64,000 nucleotides of DNA from JAJKIP01 sp037200685 (GTDB lineage Bacteria; Bacteroidota; Bacteroidia; Chitinophagales; Chitinophagaceae): positions 1 through 64,000 of the forward strand of contig JBBCIG010000009.1 of assembly GCA_037200685.1 (NCBI GenBank). Direction: 5' to 3'. The notes beneath the pieces are model-generated. The model did no database searches. It had not been told where the DNA came from and was given only the letters and a program-made list of their open reading frames with translations. The position numbers were made by a program, and so were the translations under genes. Shown piece by piece: positions 1-8,846 of the stretch (within the stretch, counting starts at the first letter, position 1; every line of letters begins with the position of its first letter).

Positions 1-1443
1 ATGAAAGAACTTAATATATTATACCTGGAAGATTCGGCGCAGGATGCAGAGCTGGCAGGTCGTATATTAAAGACCGCCAATATTGATTTCAAATTTAAAT
101 TGGTCGATACAAGAGAAGAATACAAAGGGGCATTGGATGAATATATTCCTGATGTTATTCTTGCTGATCACTCTTTATTTCAATTCAATTCTTTCGAAGC
201 GTTAGAAATTTTTAAATCAACCGGATTAAAAATCCCTTTCATTCTCGTTACCGGCACTGTTTCTGAAGAGTTCGCCGTAAATATATTAAAAGAAGGCGCC
301 GATGACTACCTTTTAAAAAGTAATCTTGTTCGCTTACCCAATGCCATTCTTAACAGTATAGAAAAATACAAGCTGGACAGGGAGCGGCAGCAATATTTCA
401 ATAATATTATTGCCAATGAAGCTTTGATGAAAGAAGCTGAACAACTGGCGCACTTCGGAAGCTGGGAATCGGATGTCATCACCGGGGAAATGAAATGGTC
501 GGATGAAATGTTCCGCATCTATGGTTACCATCCCGGCGAAGTAAAGCCCGGCCATGATATAATTCTGCAACATATTCATGCTGATGAGAGGGCATCTTAC
601 CAAAATGCAATATCCACTTATTTATTAAGTCATGACACGTATGCATCAGAGAGCAGGATAGTTGATAAGAATGGTAAGGTTAAATTTATTTTTTTAAAAA
701 TAGTCGTGACCCGTAATAATGAAGGACAACCCCACCGCCTTGTAGGTTTTGTGCAGGATGTTACCGAAACAAGAAAATTAGAAAAGGAATTGGCGGACCA
801 GGCGCTGCACCAGCAAAAGCTCATTACGGAAGTAACGATACAAGCGCAGGAAAAAGAAAGAAATGAACTTGGAAGAGAATTGCATGATAACATCAACCAG
901 GTACTTGCCACCGTAAAGATGCTGCTCGGAATGGCGGTGGAAAATGCGGCTAAGCGGGAACAATTCATGAACCGCGGCATCACCAATATCAATTATGCTA
1001 TTGAAGAAATCAGGAAGTTATCCAAATCATTAGTAGCGCCTTCGCTGGGTGATATGGGCTTGGTAGAAGCATTGAAGGAGCTGATGGCAGAAATAAACCT
1101 TGACAACAACTTACAGGTAACGCTGAGAACACACCTGAACACTGAAAAGAAGATTGACAAAAACATGGAACTGATGCTATACCGCATCGCACAGGAGCAA
1201 TTGAATAATATCCGCAAATATGCCAACGCTGAAAAAGCCGTTATCACGCTTAAAACCGAAGAAGACAATTTGTTATTTTCTATCGCTGACAATGGAGTAG
1301 GTTTTGATACAAAGCAAAAGGCGCACGGTATCGGCTTGAAGAACATCAGCAGCCGGGTTGATTTTTATTCCGGGAAAATGGACATAATTTCAGCTCCCGG
1401 CAAGGGATGCACCATTAACATAAATATTCCTTTTAAAAAATGA
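1..1443 (+). CDS. Receiver-PAS sensor histidine kinase (HisKA_3 / NarX-like)
   Basis: Cytoplasmic sensor kinase without a membrane segment. Domains in order: receiver at about residues 1-125 (acidic pair near D11, phospho-acceptor D56 in ILADHS, lysine in the DDYLLK motif), PAS at about 140-260 ending in DVTETRKLE, a short coiled linker, HisKA_3 dimerisation with phospho-acceptor H295 in the ELHDNINQ motif, and HATPase_c with DNGVGFD and GIGLKNI. An N-terminal receiver means it probably takes phosphoryl input from another kinase before signalling onward. The response regulator starts 7 bases after its stop, so the two form an operon. The ATG is the first base of the window; an upstream extension cannot be excluded because nothing further left is visible. 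Confidence 0.9.
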   Translation: MKELNILYLEDSAQDAELAGRILKTANIDFKFKLVDTREEYKGALDEYIPDVILADHSLFQFNSFEALEIFKSTGLKIPFILVTGTVSEEFAVNILKEGADDYLLKSNLVRLPNAILNSIEKYKLDRERQQYFNNIIANEALMKEAEQLAHFGSWESDVITGEMKWSDEMFRIYGYHPGEVKPGHDIILQHIHADERASYQNAISTYLLSHDTYASESRIVDKNGKVKFIFLKIVVTRNNEGQPHRLVGFVQDVTETRKLEKELADQALHQQKLITEVTIQAQEKERNELGRELHDNINQVLATVKMLLGMAVENAAKREQFMNRGITNINYAIEEIRKLSKSLVAPSLGDMGLVEALKELMAEINLDNNLQVTLRTHLNTEKKIDKNMELMLYRIAQEQLNNIRKYANAEKAVITLKTEEDNLLFSIADNGVGFDTKQKAHGIGLKNISSRVDFYSGKMDIISAPGKGCTININIPFKK

Positions 1444-1450
1444 TATTCCT

Positions 1451-2095
1451 ATGAGTAAAATCTCCGTTATAGTAGTTGAAGATCACAAATTAGTAAGGGA
1501 AATGTGGATCAGTCTTTTCTCGGACAATGAAGAAATAGAAGTAATAGGTGAAAGCGGTGTGTTTGATGAAGCTATTGAACTGATAAAAACAAAACGACCT
1601 GATATTGTATTGCTGGATATTAATTTACCGCAGGCTTCCGGTCTTGATGCCGTACCATTGATCAGGAAATTCGCACCCGGCACCCGCATTATCGCAGTTT
1701 CTATGCACAATCAACCGGCCTATGCGAAAAAGATGTTACAGCTCGGAGCGAAAGGGTATGTTACCAAAAATTCATCTCACCAGGAAATTTTGCAAGCTGT
1801 TGATGAAGTAATGAATGGCAGGACTTATGTCTGTAATGAAATAAAGAACAGTTTATCCGACCAGATGATGAATGAAGAACCGGGTGCGCCGGATATAAAA
1901 GATCTTTCCGTAAGGGAAGTGGAGATTATAAAACTTATCAAGGATGGCCTTTCATCAAAAGAGATTGCGTCGAACCTGGATATCGCTGTGCGTACGGTGG
2001 AAGTTCACCGCCATAATATTTTAAAAAAACTAGGGCTGAAGAACACCGCATCACTTATCAATTTCATTAACACTACAGACCTGAGTTTCCGGTAG
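1451..2095 (+). CDS. NarL/FixJ-family (LuxR-type) response regulator
   Basis: Transcription factor partnered with the preceding kinase. The receiver occupies residues 1-120 with acidic residues at E10/D11 and phospho-acceptor D56 in LLDINLP. A LuxR-type helix-turn-helix lies at about residues 147-205 (LSVREVEIIKLI, then SKEIASNLDIAVRTVEVHR). The length of 214 aa is normal for the family. It is separated from the kinase by only 7 bases, which supports co-transcription and a cognate pair, since HisKA_3 kinases usually signal to NarL-type regulators. Target genes cannot be read from the sequence. Confidence 0.92.
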   Translation: MSKISVIVVEDHKLVREMWISLFSDNEEIEVIGESGVFDEAIELIKTKRPDIVLLDINLPQASGLDAVPLIRKFAPGTRIIAVSMHNQPAYAKKMLQLGAKGYVTKNSSHQEILQAVDEVMNGRTYVCNEIKNSLSDQMMNEEPGAPDIKDLSVREVEIIKLIKDGLSSKEIASNLDIAVRTVEVHRHNILKKLGLKNTASLINFINTTDLSFR

Positions 2096-2269
2096 TATTT
2101 TGTTTTGACGATTCCTAGCAGTTAATACGTAGTCAGGAAAAGTATATCCATTAATAGTATTGCGGATGCAGCCCACACATTATTTTTACACCTAATCTTA
2201 CCTATACACCTTTAAACCCTTTTATTAGCTCCTGGCAGTGGCGGTGAATTGCGAAACCATTTTTCTTTT

Positions 2270-2677
2270 ATGGAAAAGCAAGTCACTATTTTGATTGCCG
2301 ACGATAATAATTTTGTCCGGGAGAGCCTGCGATTACTTTTAGGGGGAATAAATAATTTCACCCTTACGCGGGATGCAAAGAATGGCGAAGAGGCTATTGC
2401 TTTAGCAATAGAACTTTGTCCCGATATCATCATCATGGACATTAATATGGCTCCGGTTAATGGATTTGAAGCCACACGGAAAATACTCAAACACAATCCT
2501 GCTATTAAAATTATTGGCCTGTCCCTGCACCGGGAAGCTTCTTATTGTAAAAACCTGATGCGGTTAGGAGCAAGAGGATATGTTAGTAAAAGCGCCCCGC
2601 ATACGGAAATTATAGCAGCCATCAGGGAAATAGCTGCGGGAGGAAAATATATTGATAAAGACCTGATAGGCGCTTAG
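2270..2677 (+). CDS. Stand-alone receiver protein
   Basis: 135 aa when started at the ATG at 2270 (MEKQVTILIADDNN); the frame is open to a TTG at 2249, but the ATG places the first beta strand normally. Acidic residues D11/D12 and phospho-acceptor D57 (IIMDINM) are present. The sequence resembles a NarL-type receiver (LSLHREASYCKNLMRLGARGY) but stops just after the domain, so there is no DNA-binding output. It may be a phosphate shuttle or sink for the kinase upstream, or a shortened regulator. It lies 174 bases after the response regulator and is convergent, with 2 bases between stops, with the MBOAT gene. Confidence 0.82.
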   Translation: MEKQVTILIADDNNFVRESLRLLLGGINNFTLTRDAKNGEEAIALAIELCPDIIIMDINMAPVNGFEATRKILKHNPAIKIIGLSLHREASYCKNLMRLGARGYVSKSAPHTEIIAAIREIAAGGKYIDKDLIGA

Positions 2678-2679
2678 TA

Positions 2680-4320
2680 TTAAAACTGCAAATAGATCGG
2701 CATCACCGGCGTCGCCGATTTGAAATAGCCATATACAATTACAAAAACAAAGAAGACTGCGATATAAGCAACCAGCGGTACCCGCTGAAAGCGGCCGATC
2801 ATTTTATCCGCATAATTGTCAGGAATGGCATGAAACAAATAAGCCAGCAACATCATCATCAACACCGGCCAATAATTATTGAAAAAGCCCGTCCACACAG
2901 AGAAGCTGAAATCATGGGTTATCTGGTACAGCATGTCAGTCGCTATTCCAAAATCCGCCGCTTTGAAAAACACCCAGCAGAAACATACGAAATGAAAAGT
3001 GATAAGAACAGCAAGTACATTAAACCATTTCTTATTACTCACCTTAGCCAATGATTTTCCTGTAAGCAGCATCCATATTTTATGAATGGCCAACGCAATA
3101 CCATGCATGGCTCCCCAGATAATAAAATTCCAGCTTGCGCCATGCCAGAAACCCCCTAGTAACATCGTCGTCAGTAAATTCATATTGGTGGCAATCCCTT
3201 TTTTCTCTTTGTTCAGAAGGGCCGGGAGTAGAAACAACAATAAAATAACTGCGCTTAATAATACCGCCATCCACCAGGCGAGGCCGAGTAAATAAATACC
3301 AGACAGCAATACACCTGCAAAAAATAAAGTAGAGAAAAACCATGTACCGAACGAGCTTTTCTTATTTCCTCCCAATGGTATGTATAAATAATCCCGCAGC
3401 CAGGAAGAAAGTGAAATATGCCATCGCCGCCAGAACTCGGTTATATTTTTACTCTGGTATGGCGATAAAAAGTTAGTAGGTATGCTAAAGCCCAGCCATT
3501 TACCAATACCAATCGTAACGTCACTGTAACCACTGAAGTCGCAATAAATAACTACGGCGTAACCATACACTGCGAATAAATTTTCCAATCCAGTATAGCG
3601 TGACGGGTCATCAAAAATATAATTGACGAAATTCAGCGTGATATAATCGGAGATGATCAGTTTTTTAAAAAGCCCGGAGATGATTAAATAAAACCCTTTG
3701 GCGAAATCATTATCCGAAATAACATAAGGCTTATTGATCTGCGGCACGAAATCATGCGCCCTTACAATCGGCCCCATCACCAGCTTGGGAAAAAAGGAAA
3801 GAAACAAAAGATAATCACTGAATTTCTTCGCAGGTTCAAACTGTCCCCGGTACACATCCATTGTGTAGCTCAGGTTTTCAAACGTATAAAAAGAAATACC
3901 GACAGGCAAAAGAATATTCAACGGGTTAAAGCCGGTATGCAGCAGGTCATTACTAAGCGAAATAAAAAAGTTAGTGTACTTAAAATAAACGAGCATGCCG
4001 AGGTTAAAGACAATGCTGCAGATCAGTAACACCTTTTTCTTTCGTTTATCATTTTGTCGGTAAATAGCATTGGACAAAACAAAATCCACGATGGCGGAAA
4101 TAATCACCAGCACCACGAAAAAACCACTCGCCTTATAAAAAAAATACAAAGAGAAAAAACAAAAGATATAACGTCTTAGCTTAAAATTATTCCTGAACTT
4201 ATAATACAGCGAAATGAAAACAGTAAAGAAGAAAACAAAGAACCCATTATTAAACAACAAAGGATTATCTCTGTCATATAAGAACTGTTGAAAAAAAGCA
4301 TGTATGTCGAATGATGGCAT
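2680..4320 (-). CDS. MBOAT-family O-acyltransferase (AlgI/PatA-like)
   Basis: Integral membrane acyltransferase of 546 aa with about a dozen hydrophobic segments. Family marks are the EFWRRWHISLSSWLRDYLYIP block and two conserved histidines, H393 (GGFWHGASW) and H406 (GAMHGIAL), the usual MBOAT catalytic pair. Members move acyl groups, usually acetyl, across the membrane onto an SGNH partner or directly onto a glycan (alginate, peptidoglycan, other polysaccharide). It is the last gene of a three-gene minus-strand operon after the SGNH protein, with 3 bases between stop and start. The acceptor is not shown by sequence; the glucosaminidase at the head of the operon points to peptidoglycan. Confidence 0.88.
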   Translation of the reverse strand: MPSFDIHAFFQQFLYDRDNPLLFNNGFFVFFFTVFISLYYKFRNNFKLRRYIFCFFSLYFFYKASGFFVVLVIISAIVDFVLSNAIYRQNDKRKKKVLLICSIVFNLGMLVYFKYTNFFISLSNDLLHTGFNPLNILLPVGISFYTFENLSYTMDVYRGQFEPAKKFSDYLLFLSFFPKLVMGPIVRAHDFVPQINKPYVISDNDFAKGFYLIISGLFKKLIISDYITLNFVNYIFDDPSRYTGLENLFAVYGYAVVIYCDFSGYSDVTIGIGKWLGFSIPTNFLSPYQSKNITEFWRRWHISLSSWLRDYLYIPLGGNKKSSFGTWFFSTLFFAGVLLSGIYLLGLAWWMAVLLSAVILLLFLLPALLNKEKKGIATNMNLLTTMLLGGFWHGASWNFIIWGAMHGIALAIHKIWMLLTGKSLAKVSNKKWFNVLAVLITFHFVCFCWVFFKAADFGIATDMLYQITHDFSFSVWTGFFNNYWPVLMMMLLAYLFHAIPDNYADKMIGRFQRVPLVAYIAVFFVFVIVYGYFKSATPVMPIYLQF

Positions 4321-4323
4321 GTA

Positions 4324-5697
4324 TTATTTCTTAGGTTGGGCTTGTTGTAGCTTGCTGGTGTATTTCTTATATTCATTCATCATCGCTTCAAAAAGATAAT
4401 TAGCCAGTATTTCCGCTCCGCGATGATTGGGATGCACATAATCCCTGTTGGCCAGCGAAGGTTTCATATTCGCCCATTCCACGATGGAATTTCTGCCACC
4501 CATACTTTCATACTGGTTATAAAAACTGCTGCCGGTTTCATACGCCAGCAACGCTTGTATTTTTATCAATGAATCTATTCCGATCGCAGATTGATAGGCG
4601 CCGCCGTAACGAAAAGCCCGGTCGGCGCAACTCGCCACGATAAAATCACTGGAAGGAAAACAATGTTTTAATTTCCGGATGATCGGCAGCATCGCCTTTG
4701 CATACCAGTTAAAATTTTTATCGTTGGGGCGAAACAGCAGGTTAACGCCGTATTGAAAGATGATCAGGTCATAAGGATTATTTTGCGCAACGGCGCTCAA
4801 AAAAGTAGAATCAATTCTTGCGAATTCAATTCCCGTAATACCACGGAAAGAGAAATTATCGACAAAAATTCCGCTTTCAGATTCAAAGGAAACACCATAC
4901 ACCGGCAACTGCTCATTCGCAACAGATAATTTTAATAAAGTGGATTTATCTTTTGCAATCACTATCCTGTTACATAAATTATCTGCATGCACAGGAAATG
5001 ATCCGCCATTTACCGTTACATTTATTGTTTGAGATGTATTACCGCAGATCAAACTTTTTTCAAGCACCACAGAATCAGTTGGAATGGTTTGGTCCCTGAT
5101 CTGCACCCAGTCACCACTGCTCCTGAATAAATGTCCGGATAAATAAAGTTTATTCGTTTTTCCTTCTTTAAAATTTTCATCTTGCCAGCCGGAAGAATAA
5201 TCCGCCGTTGCTGTTTGTCGGAATTTGGAAACCTGTGAGGTGATGGGCACAAAGCCGACACCATTGCCGCCAAACATTTGCTGCAATAATTTGCGGAGTG
5301 TTTGTGTCAGCAGGTCACCTTCTATCATGCTGTCGCCGAAGTAAGCGATACGGACTTTTCTTTTTTGCCCATGCTTCAGCTCATCCAGTTTTTGTAAAAA
5401 CCCATTTATGGATGATTGCGCCGTATCCGCATTAAAGTTGGTGATGAACCGCGGCTGATGGTACAGTGCGAAATTTTCTTTTGGTTTATTTTCTATAATA
5501 ATCGGCTCATCTATTTTTCCCGCTGTATCATCATCGTTTGCGGTAGAGTCTGATGGAGAACGATAAACATCCGAAATAAGGTTCACTCTTTTAAAAGGCA
5601 TCCAGCTAAAGCCGGCCAAAGAGCCAACGAGCGAAATAATGAATAAAAGCCCCACGCTGTATAGTACAAAAAGAAGTACCCGGCGATTACTGTTCAT
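4324..5697 (-). CDS. Membrane-anchored SGNH/GDSL-type hydrolase or acetyltransferase
   Basis: 457 aa. One N-terminal transmembrane anchor (about residues 8-28) should place the rest in the periplasm. SGNH blocks: nucleophile S123 in YFGDSMIEGD, a block-III-like YGVN within IIFQYGVNLLF, and the D419-x-x-H422 dyad in DYVHPNH. It sits 3 bases downstream of the glucosaminidase gene and 3 bases upstream of the MBOAT gene. This pairing is typical of two-component O-acetylation systems such as PatA/PatB and AlgI/AlgJ, in which the MBOAT exports acetyl and the SGNH protein transfers it. Esterase activity is the alternative. Confidence 0.8.
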   Translation of the reverse strand: MNSNRRVLLFVLYSVGLLFIISLVGSLAGFSWMPFKRVNLISDVYRSPSDSTANDDDTAGKIDEPIIIENKPKENFALYHQPRFITNFNADTAQSSINGFLQKLDELKHGQKRKVRIAYFGDSMIEGDLLTQTLRKLLQQMFGGNGVGFVPITSQVSKFRQTATADYSSGWQDENFKEGKTNKLYLSGHLFRSSGDWVQIRDQTIPTDSVVLEKSLICGNTSQTINVTVNGGSFPVHADNLCNRIVIAKDKSTLLKLSVANEQLPVYGVSFESESGIFVDNFSFRGITGIEFARIDSTFLSAVAQNNPYDLIIFQYGVNLLFRPNDKNFNWYAKAMLPIIRKLKHCFPSSDFIVASCADRAFRYGGAYQSAIGIDSLIKIQALLAYETGSSFYNQYESMGGRNSIVEWANMKPSLANRDYVHPNHRGAEILANYLFEAMMNEYKKYTSKLQQAQPKK

Positions 5698-5700
5698 AGA

Positions 5701-6204
5701 TTATTTAGCAACAGCAAGTTTGTGTTTCTTAATAACGGAGGTGATCCGTTGTTTCCATTCCACCGGCGCTTCAGAATATTTAGATTTAACCATCGCATCC
5801 AGCCACAGGTTATAATCCTTGTTTCCTTTGAGCTTTTTATAAAATTTTTTTCTCGTCAATAAGCCGCAGAAAAAAATATAAGAAGCCGCCACATCAGGAA
5901 ATTGTTTATACCTCGTCTTCACTCCCTTTGTTTTTAAAAGATCGTTTTTACCCACGATCCCGAAATGATTGTTCAGCATTTTCGCATTCCGGCTGCTACC
6001 GGAACCGGATTCAATAATCGCCACGCCCAGTATCACCGCCGACGGTACGCCGTATTCCTCCGACAGCGAATCAGCCAGCGGCCTGTATTTATGAATGTAT
6101 TTTGTCTGGCAAAAGCTTTGCTGGAGGGTAAACGTAAAAATGACCGCCAGTAGTACACGCAGACAGCCGTTTAGGTGCGGTTTTATGTTGGATGTTGGAA
6201 TCAT
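5701..6204 (-). CDS. Secreted glucosaminidase (FlgJ C-domain / GH73-like)
   Basis: 167 aa with a hydrophobic signal sequence at about residues 13-32 (CLRVLLAVIFTFTLQQSF). The rest matches the mannosyl-glycoprotein endo-beta-N-acetylglucosaminidase domain: AIIESGSGSS with predicted catalytic E65, LNNHFGIVG, and a C-terminal AASYIFFCGLL then YNLWLDAM stretch. It should cut the glycan strand of peptidoglycan in the periplasm. It is the first gene of the operon with the SGNH and MBOAT genes. Coupling an autolysin with an O-acetylation pair makes sense, because O-acetylation of glycans blocks many muralytic enzymes. Confidence 0.82.
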   Translation of the reverse strand: MIPTSNIKPHLNGCLRVLLAVIFTFTLQQSFCQTKYIHKYRPLADSLSEEYGVPSAVILGVAIIESGSGSSRNAKMLNNHFGIVGKNDLLKTKGVKTRYKQFPDVAASYIFFCGLLTRKKFYKKLKGNKDYNLWLDAMVKSKYSEAPVEWKQRITSVIKKHKLAVAK

Positions 6205-6272
6205 TGCCCGGTAAATATAATACGCAGTTTTCTTTTTTTAGAATCGTTAATTTGCAAAAAAGTTAGCACCCG

Positions 6273-6977
6273 ATGAGTACAAAATGGACCGTAAACGAGA
6301 GCAGCCGGATAGAGGAATACAGGGAAACGGGGTCTCAGCCCAAAAATCCTGCGGTCCGCCTGGCAGCCACTATTATTTCTTATATTTTTCATCCTTTATT
6401 TATCCCGGTTTATATCGTTTGGTTCCTCATCACGTACCAGCCCTATATGTTCAGCGGTTTTTCCCCTTTTGAAAAAACAATAACCCTGCTGCGTTTTTTT
6501 ATCATGTACACATTTTTCCCATTGGTGACGGTTTTGCTCGCCAAAGGGTTGGGCTTTCTCGATTCCGTTTATTTAAAAACACAGAAAGAACGTATCATTC
6601 CCTACATCGCTTCGATGATTTTCTATTTCTGGATGGCGTATGTACTGCGTCACCAGCCGGAATTTTCAAAAGAAATAATTTATCTCACGCTGGCTATTTT
6701 CATCGCATCCATCTTCGGCCTCATGCTTAATATTTATATGAAGGTTAGCATGCATGCATTATCCATCGGCATATTGCTCGTTTTCGCGGGAATAATCGCT
6801 GGCGGCCAGCCATCAAATGCTACCGTTTATTTATCTATCGCCATTCTCATCGCCGGTCTTGTTTGCACCGCCCGTTTCATCGTTTCGGATCATACACAAA
6901 AAGAAATTTATATTGGCTTATTAGCAGGCGCCGCTTCGCAAATCATCGCAGTTTGGGCGGATGGTGTATTACCTTAA
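6273..6977 (+). CDS. Membrane protein, possibly PAP2-like
   Basis: 234 aa with about six hydrophobic helices. The first about 25 residues are polar and cytoplasmic. The C-terminal half has MHALSIG followed by ARFIVSDHTQKEIYIG, in positions recalling the histidine-bearing motifs of membrane PAP2 phosphatases, but the canonical arginine and SGH residues are not clearly present. A role in lipid or undecaprenyl phosphate metabolism is therefore only a suggestion. It is divergent from the glucosaminidase operon, with about 68 bases between starts. Confidence 0.6.
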   Translation: MSTKWTVNESSRIEEYRETGSQPKNPAVRLAATIISYIFHPLFIPVYIVWFLITYQPYMFSGFSPFEKTITLLRFFIMYTFFPLVTVLLAKGLGFLDSVYLKTQKERIIPYIASMIFYFWMAYVLRHQPEFSKEIIYLTLAIFIASIFGLMLNIYMKVSMHALSIGILLVFAGIIAGGQPSNATVYLSIAILIAGLVCTARFIVSDHTQKEIYIGLLAGAASQIIAVWADGVLP

Positions 6978-7013
6978 TGGGTTACTGTTTCTTTATTGAT
7001 AGTTTTTATTAGT

Positions 7014-7087
7014 AGCCCGGCTGCATTACTACTATGATCGTCTGTTGCGTCGCACTCTTGTACTTTCTGTTCGCTATTCAGCATTTG
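7014..7087 (-). repeat. Dispersed intergenic repeat, copy A
   Basis: One of five copies in the window of an about 75-100 base unit. The shared core is GAGTGCGACGCAACAGA, followed by a GATCATAGTAGTA-like stretch and preceded by TGCTGAATAGCGAACA. Here it reads on the minus strand and ends in TGCAGCCGGGCT, which recurs in copies C and E in slightly altered form. Confidence 0.75.
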
Positions 7088-7121
7088 TGAGGCCCCCGTA
7101 ATTCTTTGCTTTTCATTAATC

Positions 7122-7168
7122 AGGGCTGTGTGCTGTTCCTCTCCTTTAGGAGAGGCTAGGTGAGGTTC
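7122..7168. repeat. Intergenic palindrome module, first copy
   Basis: About 46 bases centred on the palindrome CCTCTCCTTTAGGAGAGG, flanked by AGGGCTGTGTGC on the left and CTAGGTGAGG on the right. A near-identical copy lies inverted at 21202-21246. In both places it lies within about 100 bases of a dispersed-repeat copy. Confidence 0.8.
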
Positions 7169-7269
7169 TATTCAGCATTTTCGAAGCGTCTTTTTACAAA
7201 TTGAAACATCAATATGCGGGAATATTTTTAAACCATTAAAATGGTTGAGGAAAAATAGGACATTCTTCC

Positions 7270-7293
7270 AGCCCACGGTTTAAACCGTGGGCT
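7270..7293. repeat. 24-base perfect palindrome
   Basis: Left arm AGCCCACGGTTT followed directly by its reverse complement. Flanking sequence also has weak inverted symmetry (AACCATTAAAATGGTT at about 7231 and AAATGGTTTTAACCATTT at about 7317). There is no T-run after the arm, so it is not a standard terminator. Confidence 0.85.
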
Positions 7294-7397
7294 ACAAATA
7301 TCATTTTAATGTTCGGAAATGGTTTTAACCATTTATATAACCAATCACCATATAAAATTCAATCTTCGGAGGTCTTTGAATTATCCAACCAAATTTA

Positions 7398-7539
7398 ATG
7401 TCACCCCTTCGGGGTTTGAAATGACCGGGTAATTTTTTCTATATTAATATCATCCCTTCGGGATTTCTTAACCCTGAAAGGGTGCAATTAATATAGAAAT
7501 TTAACATGAAGATTAAACAAAACCCCGAAGGGGTGACAT
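7398..7539. repeat. Nested inverted-repeat array
   Basis: Outer arms ATGTCACCCCTTCGGGGTTT (7398-7417) and its exact reverse complement (7520-7539). Inside them is a second pair, TTTCTATATTAAT (7436-7448) and its exact reverse complement (7487-7499). The centre carries a small ATCCCTTCGGGAT hairpin at about 7452-7464. Each outer arm is itself a CCCCTTCGGGG hairpin. The whole can fold as one long cruciform or as several short hairpins. Confidence 0.85.
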
Positions 7540-7613
7540 ACTATTCCCGGATAGTGACTTTGTTATTAGTTAAAATATTTTCAAACAAGATGAGTAACGA
7601 ATTGGAGATACAG

Positions 7614-7712
7614 CCGATATTCATCGGGATGCTTCCATAATGCCGAGTAGAATTCCTGCAGTACAAGTGTGCGACGCAAGGGACGATGACCAGGGAACCG
7701 AAGCTGGTATCC
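7614..7712 (+). repeat. Dispersed intergenic repeat, copy B
   Basis: Plus-strand copy: CCGATATTCATCGGG, ATAATGCCGAGTAGAATTCC, CAAGTGTGCGACGCAAG, then ACGATGACC. It is most like copy D (25960-26040); the two share the same left extension, absent from A, C and E. Confidence 0.75.
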
Positions 7713-7777
7713 AAAAAATAATTTTAAAATAAAACGCCTCACGACAAATTAAAGTAGCTTTATACAAATAACGATCT

Positions 7778-8767
7778 ATGAAATTCCTGAGATGGCTTGC
7801 CGTCATTCTGCTAATTTTTATCATCGTTTACTTTCTTGGCCCCAGCCCGGCCACACCCAAATACACTATAGATCTCCCTACAGTGCCTGCTGAAGTATCG
7901 GCATTGGAAAATTATGTTCGCAGCAATGAAGCGGCGCATAAATTAAAACCCGATAACGAAGCAAGGATCATTTGGGCGAATGATTCATTGAAAACAAAAA
8001 CAGAGTACGCTGTTGTATACCTGCATGGTTTTTCCGCCAGCCAGGAAGAAGGTGATCCTGTTCATTATGAATTCGCACAGAAGTTTGGTTGCAATCTTTA
8101 TTTATCACGCCTGGCGGAGCATGGCATTGATACCATTGAGCAAATGGTAAATATTACGGTTGATAAATTATGGAACTCGGCGAAAGAAGCCTATGCCATC
8201 GGGAAACAGCTCGGCAAGAAAGTGATATTGATGGGCACTTCTACCGGCGGCACACTCGCATTAAAATTAGCGACGGAATACCCCGACATCGCAGGATTGA
8301 TCTTACTTTCTCCCAACATTGCGATCAACGACGGCAATGCATGGTTGCTGAATAATCCATGGGGATTGCAGGTAGCGCATATTGTAAAAGGAGAATACAA
8401 TACTGCAGCGGACACAACAACTATCTACAAACAATATTGGTATCAGAAATACCGGATGGAATCGGTGGTGCAACTGGAAGAATTATTAGAGACAACGATG
8501 AAAGCTTCGGTATTTGAAAAAGTAAAACAACCCGTGCTGCTATTATATTATTACAAAGATGAAAAACACCAGGACGCCGTAGTAAAAGTATCCGCGATGA
8601 AAAGAATGTACCGGCAACTGGGCACACCCGCTAATTTAAAAAGAGAAATACCCGTTCCAAATGCCGGCGACCATGTGATCGGCTCCTACATTAAATCAAA
8701 AGATTTGCAACCCGTAGAGAATGAAGTAGAAAAGTTTGCCAAAGAAATATTGCATATGGGCAATTAA
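7778..8767 (+). CDS. Membrane-anchored alpha/beta-hydrolase
   Basis: 329 aa. An N-terminal hydrophobic helix (residues 5-22) acts as signal anchor. Alpha/beta-hydrolase fold marks: oxyanion-hole H83-G in VVYLHGFSAS, nucleophile elbow GTSTGG with S155, acid D261 in YYYKDEKH, and general base H299 in AGDHVIGS. The set is a complete catalytic triad, so an active esterase or lipase-like enzyme is expected, facing the periplasm. The substrate cannot be named. It stands alone, with the Gfo/Idh gene 79 bases downstream on the same strand. Confidence 0.85.
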   Translation: MKFLRWLAVILLIFIIVYFLGPSPATPKYTIDLPTVPAEVSALENYVRSNEAAHKLKPDNEARIIWANDSLKTKTEYAVVYLHGFSASQEEGDPVHYEFAQKFGCNLYLSRLAEHGIDTIEQMVNITVDKLWNSAKEAYAIGKQLGKKVILMGTSTGGTLALKLATEYPDIAGLILLSPNIAINDGNAWLLNNPWGLQVAHIVKGEYNTAADTTTIYKQYWYQKYRMESVVQLEELLETTMKASVFEKVKQPVLLLYYYKDEKHQDAVVKVSAMKRMYRQLGTPANLKREIPVPNAGDHVIGSYIKSKDLQPVENEVEKFAKEILHMGN

Positions 8768-8846
8768 GCTATAAAAGGCTCGTTTTTTGCAAGAGGTTAT
8801 TTTGTAAAAGAATTGATCGGTATCCTGCTGTTAAAACAATTGTATC

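Larger units (their letters stand above)
6978..7777. other. 800-base gene-free stretch rich in repeats
   Basis: No credible coding frame. It holds, in order, a dispersed-repeat copy (7014-7087), an 18-base palindrome module (7122-7168), a 24-base perfect palindrome (7270-7293), a nested inverted-repeat array (7398-7539) and a second dispersed-repeat copy (7614-7712). The first gene to the right (7778) is likely driven from the last about 60 bases, where TAGCTTTA resembles the TAnnTTTG box with one mismatch. Confidence 0.75.

Noticed and set aside
6273..6977. Firm PAP2 phosphatase call
   Set aside because: Only the histidine-bearing C-terminal pattern is suggestive; the arginine and SGH motifs needed for a firm call are not clear.
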